Positions 1-7,148 of a stretch of 64,000 nucleotides of DNA are shown piece by piece (position 1 is the stretch's first letter; each line of letters opens with the position of its first letter). The notes below the pieces were generated by a model. The model was not told the DNA's origin and did not search any database. It saw only the letters and a list, made by a program, of their open reading frames with translations. The stretch spans positions 186,001-250,000 of the forward strand of contig NZ_CABPRZ010000002.1 of NCBI RefSeq assembly GCF_902459695.1, in the 5' to 3' direction. The position numbers and the translations under genes were made by a program. This stretch comes from Pandoraea terrae (GTDB lineage: Bacteria; Pseudomonadota; Gammaproteobacteria; Burkholderiales; Burkholderiaceae).

Positions 1-1821
1 GGAGACACTGTACGTGTTCGTCATCGTACGCACCCATTTCACGCCGACGCCGCGCACGGCCTTCTCGATCGGGTTGCGCGTGGAACGGATCCTGTTCTCC
101 GCCTTCGACGACAGGATGTCCTGCCCGCCGGTCGCCGCCGAATAGCCGTTATCGACGATGACGAGCACGTTATCGCTGCGGTTAAAGACAGCGTTGCCCA
201 CGCCGCTCGTCAGGCCGTTGTGCCAGAAGCCGCCGTCGCCCATGAAGCTGATGGTGCGCCGGTCGGTCTCCGCGGTGTTGAATGCTGCCGAACCCGCCCA
301 GCCGAGGCCGTAGCCCATGGTCGTCGCGCCAATATTGAACGGCGGCAGGATGGAGAAAAGGTGGCAGCCGATGTCGCAGCTCACGTGATGCGCGCCCAAT
401 TCGCGCTCGACCAGCTTCATCGCCGTGAAAATCGGACGCTCCGGACACCCGGTACAGAACGACGGCGGACGCGGATGCACTTCCGGTGCGAGCGCCGCAG
501 GGGCGGCAGGGGTGGCCACGGCGGCCGGCGGCACTGTCGGCGTCACCGCCGGCGTATCGCTCACCGCATGCCCCGCCTCAACAGCCACCGGATCGGCCGG
601 CTTTTCAGTCACGACAGGCACCGGCACCGCACGCCGGCTCGCCACCGTCGCCCGCACGCCCTCGGGCAATACGGACGCGTCGGCCAGTTCCGGCAGATAG
701 CGGCCAAGGAATTTCAGCAAACCCTTGATGATGACGTTCGGCGTGTAGTCGCCCGCCCGCGGCAGATAGTCCTTGCCATGCACGCGCGTTTGCAGATCCG
801 CTTGCCGCAGGATCGTGTTGAGCGATTGTTCGATGAACTCCGGCTGCCCTTCCTCGACCATCAGGACGGCGCGCTTGCCCGCGCAGAATTCGCGGACTTC
901 GGCGTCGATGGTCGGATACGCAACGTTCATCACGTAGATGGGCAGATCGGTGCGTCCGTCGACGTCGGCCAGGCCAAGCAGCGCCAATGATCGCACCATC
1001 GTATTGTACAAACCGCCCTGCACGATGATGCCGACGTCATGGCGGCTGTCCTCGCCGAAGGTTTCGTTGAGCTGGTGACGGCGAATGAATTCCACCGCAG
1101 CCGGCCAGCGCTTCTCGACCTTCTCGTGTTCGTGCACGAAACTCGCCGGCGGCAGCACGATGCGGCCGACATCGCGCACCGGATGCTCGATGGCGTCTTT
1201 CAGGGTGAAGGCAGGGCGAATGTTCGGTTTGGTCGTGAAACGTCCGTGGACATGGCATGCGCGTATCCGGAGCTGCAGCATGACGGGCGTGTTGCTTGCC
1301 TCGGACAGCGCGAAGCCCTTCTCCACCGCATCGACGATCGACGGCAAATTCGGCCTGGGGTCGAGCAGCCACATCTGCGACTTCATCGCGAAGGCGTGCG
1401 AGCGCTCCTGCATGATGCTCGATCCTTCGCCATAGTCCTCGCCGACGATCACGAGCGCGCCGCCCGTCACGCCGCCCGAGGCGAGGTTGGCCAGCGCGTC
1501 GGAGGCAACGTTCGTCCCGACGGTCGCCTTGAACGTGACCGCCCCGCGCAACGGGTAGTTGACCGACGCGGCCAACGTTGCGGCGGCCGTTGCCTCGCTC
1601 GCGCTGCTCTCGAAATGGACGCCGAGCGCCTCGAGGATCTCGTTGGCGTCGGACAAGACGTCCATCAGGTGCGAGATCGGGGCACCCTGGTAACCGGCCA
1701 CGTACGACACGCCCGATTGGAGCAATGCCTTTGTCACCGCCAGGATGCCCTCGCCGCTGAAGGTCTCGCCGGCAGGCATGCGCAGTTTCTGAACTTCTTT
1801 CTTGAACGATTTCTCAGCCAC
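1..1821 (-). CDS. Indolepyruvate ferredoxin oxidoreductase alpha-like protein, 3' end beyond window
   Basis: About 607 residues are visible and the frame runs open off the left edge, so the C-terminus (where this family usually carries a ferredoxin domain) is missing. The N-terminal pyrimidine-binding half begins near MPAGETFSGEGILAVTKALL and contains YQGAPISHLMD. The diphosphate-binding half has SFCTGCPERPIF and the TPP/Mg motif GDGGFWHNG. An alanine/proline-rich linker separates the two halves. Family role: TPP-dependent oxidation of arylpyruvates or other 2-oxo acids to acyl-CoA with ferredoxin. I chose the GTG at 1821 because GGAG lies about 9 bases upstream and the ATG at 1837 is out of frame. 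It is last in an operon with a DUF35 protein, a thiolase remnant and an acyl-CoA ligase. The substrate is unknown. Confidence 0.85.
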   Translation of the reverse strand, partial: MAEKSFKKEVQKLRMPAGETFSGEGILAVTKALLQSGVSYVAGYQGAPISHLMDVLSDANEILEALGVHFESSASEATAAATLAASVNYPLRGAVTFKATVGTNVASDALANLASGGVTGGALVIVGEDYGEGSSIMQERSHAFAMKSQMWLLDPRPNLPSIVDAVEKGFALSEASNTPVMLQLRIRACHVHGRFTTKPNIRPAFTLKDAIEHPVRDVGRIVLPPASFVHEHEKVEKRWPAAVEFIRRHQLNETFGEDSRHDVGIIVQGGLYNTMVRSLALLGLADVDGRTDLPIYVMNVAYPTIDAEVREFCAGKRAVLMVEEGQPEFIEQSLNTILRQADLQTRVHGKDYLPRAGDYTPNVIIKGLLKFLGRYLPELADASVLPEGVRATVASRRAVPVPVVTEKPADPVAVEAGHAVSDTPAVTPTVPPAAVATPAAPAALAPEVHPRPPSFCTGCPERPIFTAMKLVERELGAHHVSCDIGCHLFSILPPFNIGATTMGYGLGWAGSAAFNTAETDRRTISFMGDGGFWHNGLTSGVGNAVFNRSDNVLVIVDNGYSAATGGQDILSSKAENRIRSTRNPIEKAVRGVGVKWVRTMTNTYSVS

Positions 1822-1838
1822 GGTGGACTTGCTCCATG

Positions 1839-2141
1839 TCAAATTCGATACGCCACGATGCGATTGGCATCGTCCACGTGCAAACCGACCGTATCGCCGG
1901 CCGCGACGGCGCCTTGCGTGCGCGCGATGACGACCGGCCCGGCGTCGGTCAACACGGCCGCGAGCGATACCTCTGCGTTCGCAGCGCCCCCGACGCGATG
2001 GTGCACGACGGTCGTCTGCATCGCCGTGCCGCGCGCAACCGGGCGCGCCGTCCACGCGTTTGCCCCGCATGCCGGACAGAAGTAGCGCGCAGGAAATAGC
2101 GTCTGTGCACACACGGTGCAATGGAAAACCGTAAGCGTCAT
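1839..2141 (-). CDS. DUF35-type zinc-ribbon/OB-fold protein (thiolase partner)
   Basis: A 100-residue protein. An N-terminal zinc ribbon has two CxxC pairs (CTVC at about residue 8 and CPAC at about 22) and is followed by a small beta-rich OB-like domain ending in DDANRIVAYRI. Proteins of this type (DUF35, OB_aCoA_assoc) pair with SCP-x-like thiolases or acyl-CoA enzymes and are thought to hold acyl-CoA substrates. Its ATG overlaps the stop of the upstream thiolase fragment (ATGA), so the two were translationally coupled. The partner thiolase is truncated here, so this subunit may have lost its enzyme. The family call is firm but the function is inferred. Confidence 0.75.
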   Translation of the reverse strand: MTLTVFHCTVCAQTLFPARYFCPACGANAWTARPVARGTAMQTTVVHHRVGGAANAEVSLAAVLTDAGPVVIARTQGAVAAGDTVGLHVDDANRIVAYRI

Positions 2142-2401
2142 GACGCGTCTCCCTTGGGTTCGGCGGCCTTTTCCAGCACGCAAGCATTCGCGCACATGCC
2201 GTAGCGGTACTCGACCATGCCGTAACCGGACACGACGGCCCGCGTCGCCCCGGCCACCTGCCGCTCGCCCGCCTCGCCGCGCAAATGCGTAATCGCCTCG
2301 ACCAGCCCGTGCATGCCGCCGGCCGCCCCTGCCTGACCGGCGGAGAGCTGGCCGCCGGAGGTGTTGACCGGCAATCGGCGCGACGCGATCCGTTCGATCA
2401 A
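2138..2401 (-). pseudogene. Thiolase C-terminal remnant (5'-truncated)
   Basis: The frame encodes only the last 90 or so residues of a lipid-transfer/acetyl-CoA acetyltransferase-type thiolase: LPVNTSGGQLSAGQAGAAGG, then GMHGLVEAITHLRG and the C-terminal VSGYGMVEYRYGMCANACVLE. A full protein of this class is about 380-400 residues, so the catalytic Cys domain and most of the fold are gone. Only a TTG at 2401 could start it, and only about 70 bases separate it from the acyl-CoA ligase stop. The same frame stays open back to that stop. It probably arose by internal deletion. A small translated product is possible but would not be an active thiolase. Confidence 0.8.
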
Positions 2402-2470
2402 CGCACGTGCATCGTGACGATGTCTTTTGCCGGCAGAGGTTTCGGGGGCAACTTCGGGACTACGGTGACT

Positions 2471-4099
2471 TCATTTGCGCCCCAGCCGATAGCCGGAGGC
2501 CTCCAGATCCCAGGCTGTCGGGGTGACGCCGGCATCGCGCAACTTGTACTTCTGGATCTTGCCGTTTTCAGTCTTTGGCAGGTCCGTCACGAAATCGAGA
2601 TAACGCGGCACCGCGAAATACGGCAGACGCGGTTCGCAATAGCGGATCAGGTCGAGCGGCGCGAGGGCATGTGTTTCGCGCAGCACGATCGCTGCCATCA
2701 CCTCGTCTTCCGCAAGCGACGATTGCACCGCGAACACGGCTGCGGTCTCGATCGCCGGATGACTCAGCAGTACCTGCTCGACCTCGAATGACGAGATGTT
2801 CTCGCCACGGCGGCGAATGGCGTCCTTGAGGCGATCGACAAAACGGTAATAGCCATCCGCCTCGCGCACCACCCGGTCCCCGGTGTGGAACCACAGATTG
2901 CGCCACGCCTCCACGGTCTTTTCCGGCATGCCGAAATAGCCGCTGGCGAACGCAAAGGGCTCGTCGGCCCGCAAAATCAGCTCGCCAGGCTCGCCATCGG
3001 GCACCGGGCGGTCGCAGTCGTCGACCACACGCGCCTCGAAGCCGGGCGAGAGCTTGCCCATGAAGCCGGGGCGCTGGTCCTCGATGCCGCCGCCGATGGC
3101 GAAGTTCGTCTCCGTGGAGCCGTAGCCGTCAAGCAGCGCGATGCCGCAACGTGCCGTGAAGTCTTCCTGGAAGTGGCCCGGCACCCCCGGCGCCAGCGCG
3201 ATCCGCACCCGATGTGCGCGCTCCGCTTCCGCCGCCCCACGCCCGAGCAGGATCGGCACCATGGCGCCGAGGACGTAGGTGACCGTGGCGCGCGTGGCGA
3301 CGAGCGCGTCAAAGAAGCCGCTTGCCGAGAAGCGCCGATCCGCAACGAGTTGCGCGTCGAGCGTGAGTGCCTGGAAGAAACTGTTGAGCGCGTTGGTATG
3401 AAACAGCGGCAGGCAGGTATAGAGCACGTCGCCCGCCACGACGCCAAGCTTGGCGCCCGTGTAATGGGCCCACCAGAAGAACTGTGCGTGCGGGCAGATC
3501 ACGCCCTTTGACAGGCCGGACGTGCCCGACGTATAGAGAATGGCGAGCGCATCGCCGTCGGCGAGCGGCGCCGCTTCGCACGCGTGGCCCAACGGCGGCA
3601 AGGCGATGGCCTCTATCGTGGCCGGCACTGCCGGCTGGCTGGCGTCGCCGCCGATCAGCCAAACCTGTTTCAGTGCGAGATCGGGGGCGTGAGCGGCATA
3701 GACAGCGTCGACCAGATGCGCTTCGGCCACCATCAGGCGCGCGCCGGAATTGCGCAGGATGTGTTCGAGCTGCAATCCCCGCGAGGCGGTGTTGATCGGC
3801 ACGACGATCGCGCCGAGCCAGCCGCAGCCGAGCACGATCTCCATGAACTCGGTGCGATTCGTGCACAACAGTGCGACGCGATCGCCGCGCTTCACGCCGT
3901 GCGCTGCCAGCGAACCGGCGCGGCGCGCTGCGATGTCGGCGGCGTCGTTCCCGCTCCAATGCGTATGTCGATCCGAGAAGAGCGGCGCGGCGCCGTTACG
4001 TGCGGCGCGTGCCTTCAGCAACGCCGGCAGCGTCAACTGACCGCCGGCCATGGGCACATCCGCAGCCGGCCGTGTCGCTATTGTCTCGATGCGCCCCAT
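2471..4099 (-). CDS. AMP-dependent acyl-CoA synthetase/ligase
   Basis: A 542-residue ANL-superfamily enzyme that would activate a carboxylic acid with ATP and CoA. Visible motifs are the P-loop-like ILYTSGTSGLSKGV (about 187-200), the A5 motif DGYGSTETN (about 325), WFHTGD followed by DGYYRFVDRLKDAIRRRGENIS (hinge), and the C-terminal lysine in PKTENGKIQK. The overall resemblance is to the crotonobetaine/carnitine-CoA ligase (CaiC) type, but substrate cannot be read from sequence. It is the first gene of the leftward operon with the thiolase remnant, DUF35 protein and IOR-like enzyme, and is divergent from the LysR regulator, which probably controls it. Confidence 0.88.
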   Translation of the reverse strand: MGRIETIATRPAADVPMAGGQLTLPALLKARAARNGAAPLFSDRHTHWSGNDAADIAARRAGSLAAHGVKRGDRVALLCTNRTEFMEIVLGCGWLGAIVVPINTASRGLQLEHILRNSGARLMVAEAHLVDAVYAAHAPDLALKQVWLIGGDASQPAVPATIEAIALPPLGHACEAAPLADGDALAILYTSGTSGLSKGVICPHAQFFWWAHYTGAKLGVVAGDVLYTCLPLFHTNALNSFFQALTLDAQLVADRRFSASGFFDALVATRATVTYVLGAMVPILLGRGAAEAERAHRVRIALAPGVPGHFQEDFTARCGIALLDGYGSTETNFAIGGGIEDQRPGFMGKLSPGFEARVVDDCDRPVPDGEPGELILRADEPFAFASGYFGMPEKTVEAWRNLWFHTGDRVVREADGYYRFVDRLKDAIRRRGENISSFEVEQVLLSHPAIETAAVFAVQSSLAEDEVMAAIVLRETHALAPLDLIRYCEPRLPYFAVPRYLDFVTDLPKTENGKIQKYKLRDAGVTPTAWDLEASGYRLGRK

Positions 4100-4185
4100 G
4101 CCCTCGTCTCCATTCCGTTGTTGAATCGAGTCTAGGATCGGGTACTATATATGTCAAATTCATCAATATTATCTCAATCATAAAC
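4100..4185. promoter_or_regulatory. Divergent promoter region, ligase operon / LysR gene
   Basis: This 86-base gap between divergent genes is strikingly AT-rich compared with its surroundings (TACTATATATGTCAAATT, then ATCAATATTATC). That fits overlapping promoters and a LysR operator. I could not define a unique T-N11-A box. Confidence 0.45.
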
Positions 4186-5091
4186 GTGACTGATTTTAAC
4201 GCGGTGGATCTGAACCTGTTGCGTGTCTTCCAGGCGATTCTGGAAGAACGAAGCCTGACGCGGGCCGGCCAGCGGCTGAACCTGTCGCAGCCGGCCATCA
4301 GTTATGCCCTGGGAAGGCTACGGAACCTGTTCGACGACCCGTTGTTTGTCCGTACGTCCGACGGCATGCTGCCAACGCCGACGGCCGAACAATTGGCGTT
4401 GCCGCTGGGTCGGGCGATCGCATCGATTCGCGAGGCATTACGTCATGGCGAGTCGTTCGATCCGGCGCTCAGCGCGCGCGAGTTTCGTTTGTCGATGTCG
4501 GACATCGGCGAACAGGTATTTCTGCCCCCGGTGTGCGAGACACTGCAACATGCAGGACCCGGTGTGCGGCTCGAAGCGTGGCAAGTGCCAGTCGCCGACG
4601 TGGAGGGAAACCTGCGCCTGGGACAACTCGATTTCGCGATCGGCAATCTGCCGGCGCTAAAGCCCGTCACCCGCTACGCGCTGTTGTTCCACGAGGCTTA
4701 CGTCTGCATGACGCGCAAACGCCCCGGCCTGCCGCGCAAGCTCTCGCGCGACGACTTCCTCGGCATGCGCCATATCGCCGTATCATCGAGTGAAAGCAGT
4801 CACCGCAGCATCGACGACTCGTTGCGCGCGGCCGGGCTGCACAGGCGCGTGGCACTGCGCGTGCCGCATTTCACCGTCGTGCCCCAAATTCTGCAGCGCA
4901 CCGAGTGGATGGTGACGTTGCCGTATCGCGTCGCGAAGTTCTTCAATGAGACCCGGCAGTTCGTAGTCTATCCACTGCCGGAGGCGATTCCGGAGGTCGA
5001 AGTTACCCTCCATTGGCACGAAACGTTCGATAATGACGATGGCAACCGATGGTTCCGTCAACTCCTCATCGACACATTGCGCGATACTTGA
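4186..5091 (+). CDS. LysR-family transcriptional regulator
   Basis: A 301-residue regulator starting at GTG 4186 (VTDFNAVDLNLLRVF). The winged HTH lies in the first 60 residues: LTRAGQRLNLSQPAISYALG followed by RLRNLFDDPLFVRT, the pattern of the NodD/NahR/LinR subgroup. The rest is a LysR substrate-binding domain. No strong Shine-Dalgarno sequence precedes the GTG, and no in-frame ATG lies between the AT-rich promoter and the HTH. It is divergent from the acyl-CoA ligase operon by 86 bases, which makes that operon its likely target. The inducer is unknown, plausibly the acid or its CoA ester. Confidence 0.85.
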   Translation: MTDFNAVDLNLLRVFQAILEERSLTRAGQRLNLSQPAISYALGRLRNLFDDPLFVRTSDGMLPTPTAEQLALPLGRAIASIREALRHGESFDPALSAREFRLSMSDIGEQVFLPPVCETLQHAGPGVRLEAWQVPVADVEGNLRLGQLDFAIGNLPALKPVTRYALLFHEAYVCMTRKRPGLPRKLSRDDFLGMRHIAVSSSESSHRSIDDSLRAAGLHRRVALRVPHFTVVPQILQRTEWMVTLPYRVAKFFNETRQFVVYPLPEAIPEVEVTLHWHETFDNDDGNRWFRQLLIDTLRDT

Positions 5092-5119
5092 GTGATGTCT
5101 CGGCGCGCCCCCGGCAGTC

Positions 5120-5140
5120 TTTGGCGGCTCGCCCGCCAAA
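5120..5140 (+). other. Perfect 8-bp stem-loop after the LysR gene
   Basis: TTTGGCGG (5120-5127) pairs with CCGCCAAA (5133-5140) around a 5-base loop. It lies 28 bases after the LysR stop and just before the shared regulatory element. No T-run follows on the + strand, so it is at best a weak terminator. Confidence 0.4.
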
Positions 5141-5143
5141 AAA

Positions 5144-5190
5144 GTATCACGTTTTGTTTATGTTTCCGTGAGGACTTCGGAACCGCCGCC
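5144..5190 (+). promoter_or_regulatory. Shared 47-bp element, copy A (before cytochrome b operon)
   Basis: GTATCACG (5144-5151), TTGTTTA (5154-5160), CGTGAGGACTTCG (5167-5179) and GCCGCC (5185-5190) recur in the same order and spacing at 19866-19912, giving 38 of 47 identical bases without a gap. TCACG (5147-5151) and CGTGA (5167-5171) form a dyad with 15 bases between arms. The element starts 94 bases before the ATG at 5238. It may be an alternative-sigma promoter, a regulator site, or both. Confidence 0.75.
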
Positions 5191-5237
5191 AGGGAACAAT
5201 GGAGGCCATCGAAGGTTAATTCTTGGGAGCGCAGCAA

Positions 5238-5870
5238 ATGTCCACCCTGCAGCGTCCGGCCGGGCCTACTGCCCCAGGCGCCAGCGCCGGCGTCATCCAT
5301 CCCGCGTGGCTTCGGGTGACCCACTGGCTGAACGCCCTGGCCGTAGTGATCATGGTCACGAGCGGCTGGCGTATCTACAACGCCTCGCCACTCTTCGACT
5401 TCATGTTTCCCAAAGGCATCACGCTCGGCGGGTGGCTCGCCGGCGCACTGCAATGGCATTTCGCCGGCATGTGGCTACTGTTCTTCAACGGACTGCTCTA
5501 TCTTGCGCTGAACGTGGCCAGCGGTCGCCTGCTGCACCGCTTCTTCCCGGTCTCGCCGCGTGGCGTGCTGCGCGACGTCTGGTCTGCGCTGCGGGGCCGC
5601 CTTCCCCATGACGATCTCAAGCATTACAACCAGGTGCAGCGTTTCGCCTACCTGTTCGTGATGCTCGATATCGCCGTGCTGATCCTCTCTGGCCTGGTCC
5701 TCTGGAAATCCGTGCAGTTCGGCCACTTGCGGGCCCTTCTGGGCGGATATGAAGCCGCACGCAGGATCCATTTCGTTGCCATGGCCCTTCTGGTAGGTTT
5801 CGTCGCGGTACATCTGGCGATGGTGGCGCTGGTGCCGCGCACGCTGATCGCCATGTTGCGCGGCCGGTAA
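5238..5870 (+). CDS. Membrane cytochrome b (b561/YedZ1-like) subunit
   Basis: A 210-residue integral membrane protein with about four hydrophobic helices, in the style of the Ni/Fe-hydrogenase/thiosulfate-reductase cytochrome b family (cytochrome b561 superfamily). Candidate haem ligands are His in RVTHWLNALAV (helix 1), ALQWHFAGMW (helix 2), and RRIHFVAMALLVGFVAVHLA (last helix). The ATG at 5238 has GGAG about 8 bases upstream. It precedes a Tat-exported molybdoenzyme by 25 bases and would pass quinol electrons to it across the membrane, as the analogous YedZ1/MsrQ partners do. It is the first gene downstream of the shared 47-bp element. Confidence 0.8.
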   Translation: MSTLQRPAGPTAPGASAGVIHPAWLRVTHWLNALAVVIMVTSGWRIYNASPLFDFMFPKGITLGGWLAGALQWHFAGMWLLFFNGLLYLALNVASGRLLHRFFPVSPRGVLRDVWSALRGRLPHDDLKHYNQVQRFAYLFVMLDIAVLILSGLVLWKSVQFGHLRALLGGYEAARRIHFVAMALLVGFVAVHLAMVALVPRTLIAMLRGR

Positions 5871-5895
5871 AGATACGGGAATCCAGGGAGTCATC

Positions 5896-6684
5896 ATGGG
5901 AATCATCAAACGCATCACTCCGGCCGTGGACGGTGAGTCCATTCTGAAAGAGGCCCGCAAGGTGCTGGCGCCGCGTATCGAGCAGCCTTCGCGCCGCGCC
6001 TTCCTGACGCGCAGTCTCACGCTCGGCGGCGTCGCCATGTTGTCCGGCTGCTCGATCACCGACGAAGCGCACGTCGAAAAAGCCCTGGCCTCCATATCGC
6101 GCTTCAACGATCGCGTGCAGGGCTGGCTTTTCGATCCGAACGCGCTTGCGCCGACCTATCCCGAATCCATGATCACCCGGCCATTTCCTTTCAACGCGTT
6201 CTACGAAAAGGAAAAAGCCCCGGTCGTTGAGGAAGCCGGCTTTGCGTTGGAGGTCTCAGGACTCGTTGCGGACCGGCACAGTTGGCGTCTCGAAGAACTG
6301 CGCGCCATGCCTCAAACGGATCAGATCACGCGTCACATCTGTGTCGAGGGATGGAGCGCGATCGGTCGCTGGGGCGGCGTGCGTTTCTCCGACTTTCTCA
6401 AGCGCGTGGGCGCCGATCTCAGCGCCAAGTACGTCGGCTTCAAATGTGCCGATGATTACTACACCAGCATCGACATGCCGACTGCCCTGCATCCGCAGAC
6501 GCTGCTGACCCTGACTTTCGACGGCCAGGTGCTGCCGCGCGAGTATGGCTTCCCGATGAAGCTGCGCATGCCCACCAAGCTTGGCTACAAGAACCCCAAG
6601 CATATCCAGGCCATGTTCGTCACCAACCGCTATCCAGGGGGCTACTGGGAAGACCAGGGCTACAACTGGTTTGGCGGCAGTTGA
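5896..6684 (+). CDS. Tat-exported sulfite-oxidase-fold molybdopterin oxidoreductase (YedY/MsrP-like)
   Basis: A 262-residue protein. A twin-arginine signal around residues 32-55 (SRRAFLTRSLTLGGVAMLSG, then C, which may also be a lipobox) is followed by a single oxidoreductase molybdopterin-binding domain. The likely molybdenum-ligand cysteine is in TRHICVEGWSAIGRWGG. Its length and the absence of a dimerisation domain match YedY-type enzymes, periplasmic reductases that include methionine sulfoxide reductase MsrP. It lies between the cytochrome b gene and the Met-rich peptide gene, the gene set described for YedY1/YedZ1/MrpX hypochlorite defence in Azospira. Methionine sulfoxide reductase activity here is inferred from that context. 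Confidence 0.82.
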   Translation: MGIIKRITPAVDGESILKEARKVLAPRIEQPSRRAFLTRSLTLGGVAMLSGCSITDEAHVEKALASISRFNDRVQGWLFDPNALAPTYPESMITRPFPFNAFYEKEKAPVVEEAGFALEVSGLVADRHSWRLEELRAMPQTDQITRHICVEGWSAIGRWGGVRFSDFLKRVGADLSAKYVGFKCADDYYTSIDMPTALHPQTLLTLTFDGQVLPREYGFPMKLRMPTKLGYKNPKHIQAMFVTNRYPGGYWEDQGYNWFGGS

Positions 6685-6762
6685 TGGGCAACGCCATGTT
6701 TACCCTTTCGGCACGACGGTTGTCGCGCTGTTTCCCACCGCAGGTCCAATGAGGAGTTCACG

Positions 6763-7047
6763 ATGAAAACTTTGACTGCTGCCGCCCTTTCGATGTGTCT
6801 GGCCTTGGGCGCAACCTACGCAATGGCCCAGGAAACGGCGCCAAAAGAAGGCATGTCGAAAGACGCGATGTCCAAAGACGAAATGAAAAAGGATGGCATG
6901 GCCAAAGAAGGCATGGCCAAGGAAGGTATGAAGAAGGATTCCATGGGCAAGGACAAGATGTCCCACGGCAGCATGAAGAAGGACGGCATGAAAAAAGACG
7001 AAATGAAAAAAGACGATTCCATGGGCAAGGAGAAGAAAGAGTATTGA
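6763..7047 (+). CDS. Secreted methionine-rich pentapeptide MxKDx repeat protein (MrpX-like)
   Basis: A 94-residue protein. A Sec signal peptide (MKTLTAAALSMCLALGATYA, cleavage near AMA/QE) precedes a mature region of about 71 residues made of MxKDx or MxKEx pentapeptides: GMSKD, AMSKD, EMKKD, GMAKE and so on. It holds 12 methionines, many lysines and acids, and no aromatic residue before the final Tyr. This is the pentapeptide MXKDX repeat family. The Met-rich periplasmic peptide MrpX in Azospira acts as a sacrificial hypochlorite sink regenerated by a YedY-type reductase. Here the gene follows exactly such a reductase, so the same role is likely but not proven. The 15-base coding repeats could change number by slippage. 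Confidence 0.85.
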   Translation: MKTLTAAALSMCLALGATYAMAQETAPKEGMSKDAMSKDEMKKDGMAKEGMAKEGMKKDSMGKDKMSHGSMKKDGMKKDEMKKDDSMGKEKKEY

Positions 7048-7071
7048 GTGAGCGTACCGTGAGTGCGCTTT

Positions 7072-7125
7072 GATGCCGGCACATCGCCCGGACTTACCTC
7101 CGGCGATGCGCCGGCATCGTTTTAT
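7072..7125 (+). terminator. Rho-independent terminator after the MxKDx gene
   Basis: A 17-bp stem (7072-7088 with 7102-7118, one mismatch) has GATGCCGGC as the outer arm and a 13-base loop, followed by GTTTTAT. It closes the rightward cytochrome b/molybdoenzyme/MxKDx operon and separates it from the convergent cytochrome c gene. Confidence 0.85.
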
Positions 7126-7148
7126 GCGCTTGCACGAACGCCTCAGCC

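Noticed and set aside
5120-5140. Stem-loop after the LysR gene as a Rho-independent terminator.
   Set aside because: The stem is perfect but no T-run follows on the + strand, so it is listed only as a stem-loop.
6850-7030. Short regular repeats resembling a CRISPR or minisatellite array.
   Set aside because: The repeats are in-frame 15-base codon blocks of a secreted MxKDx protein with a signal peptide and a terminator. There are no spacers.
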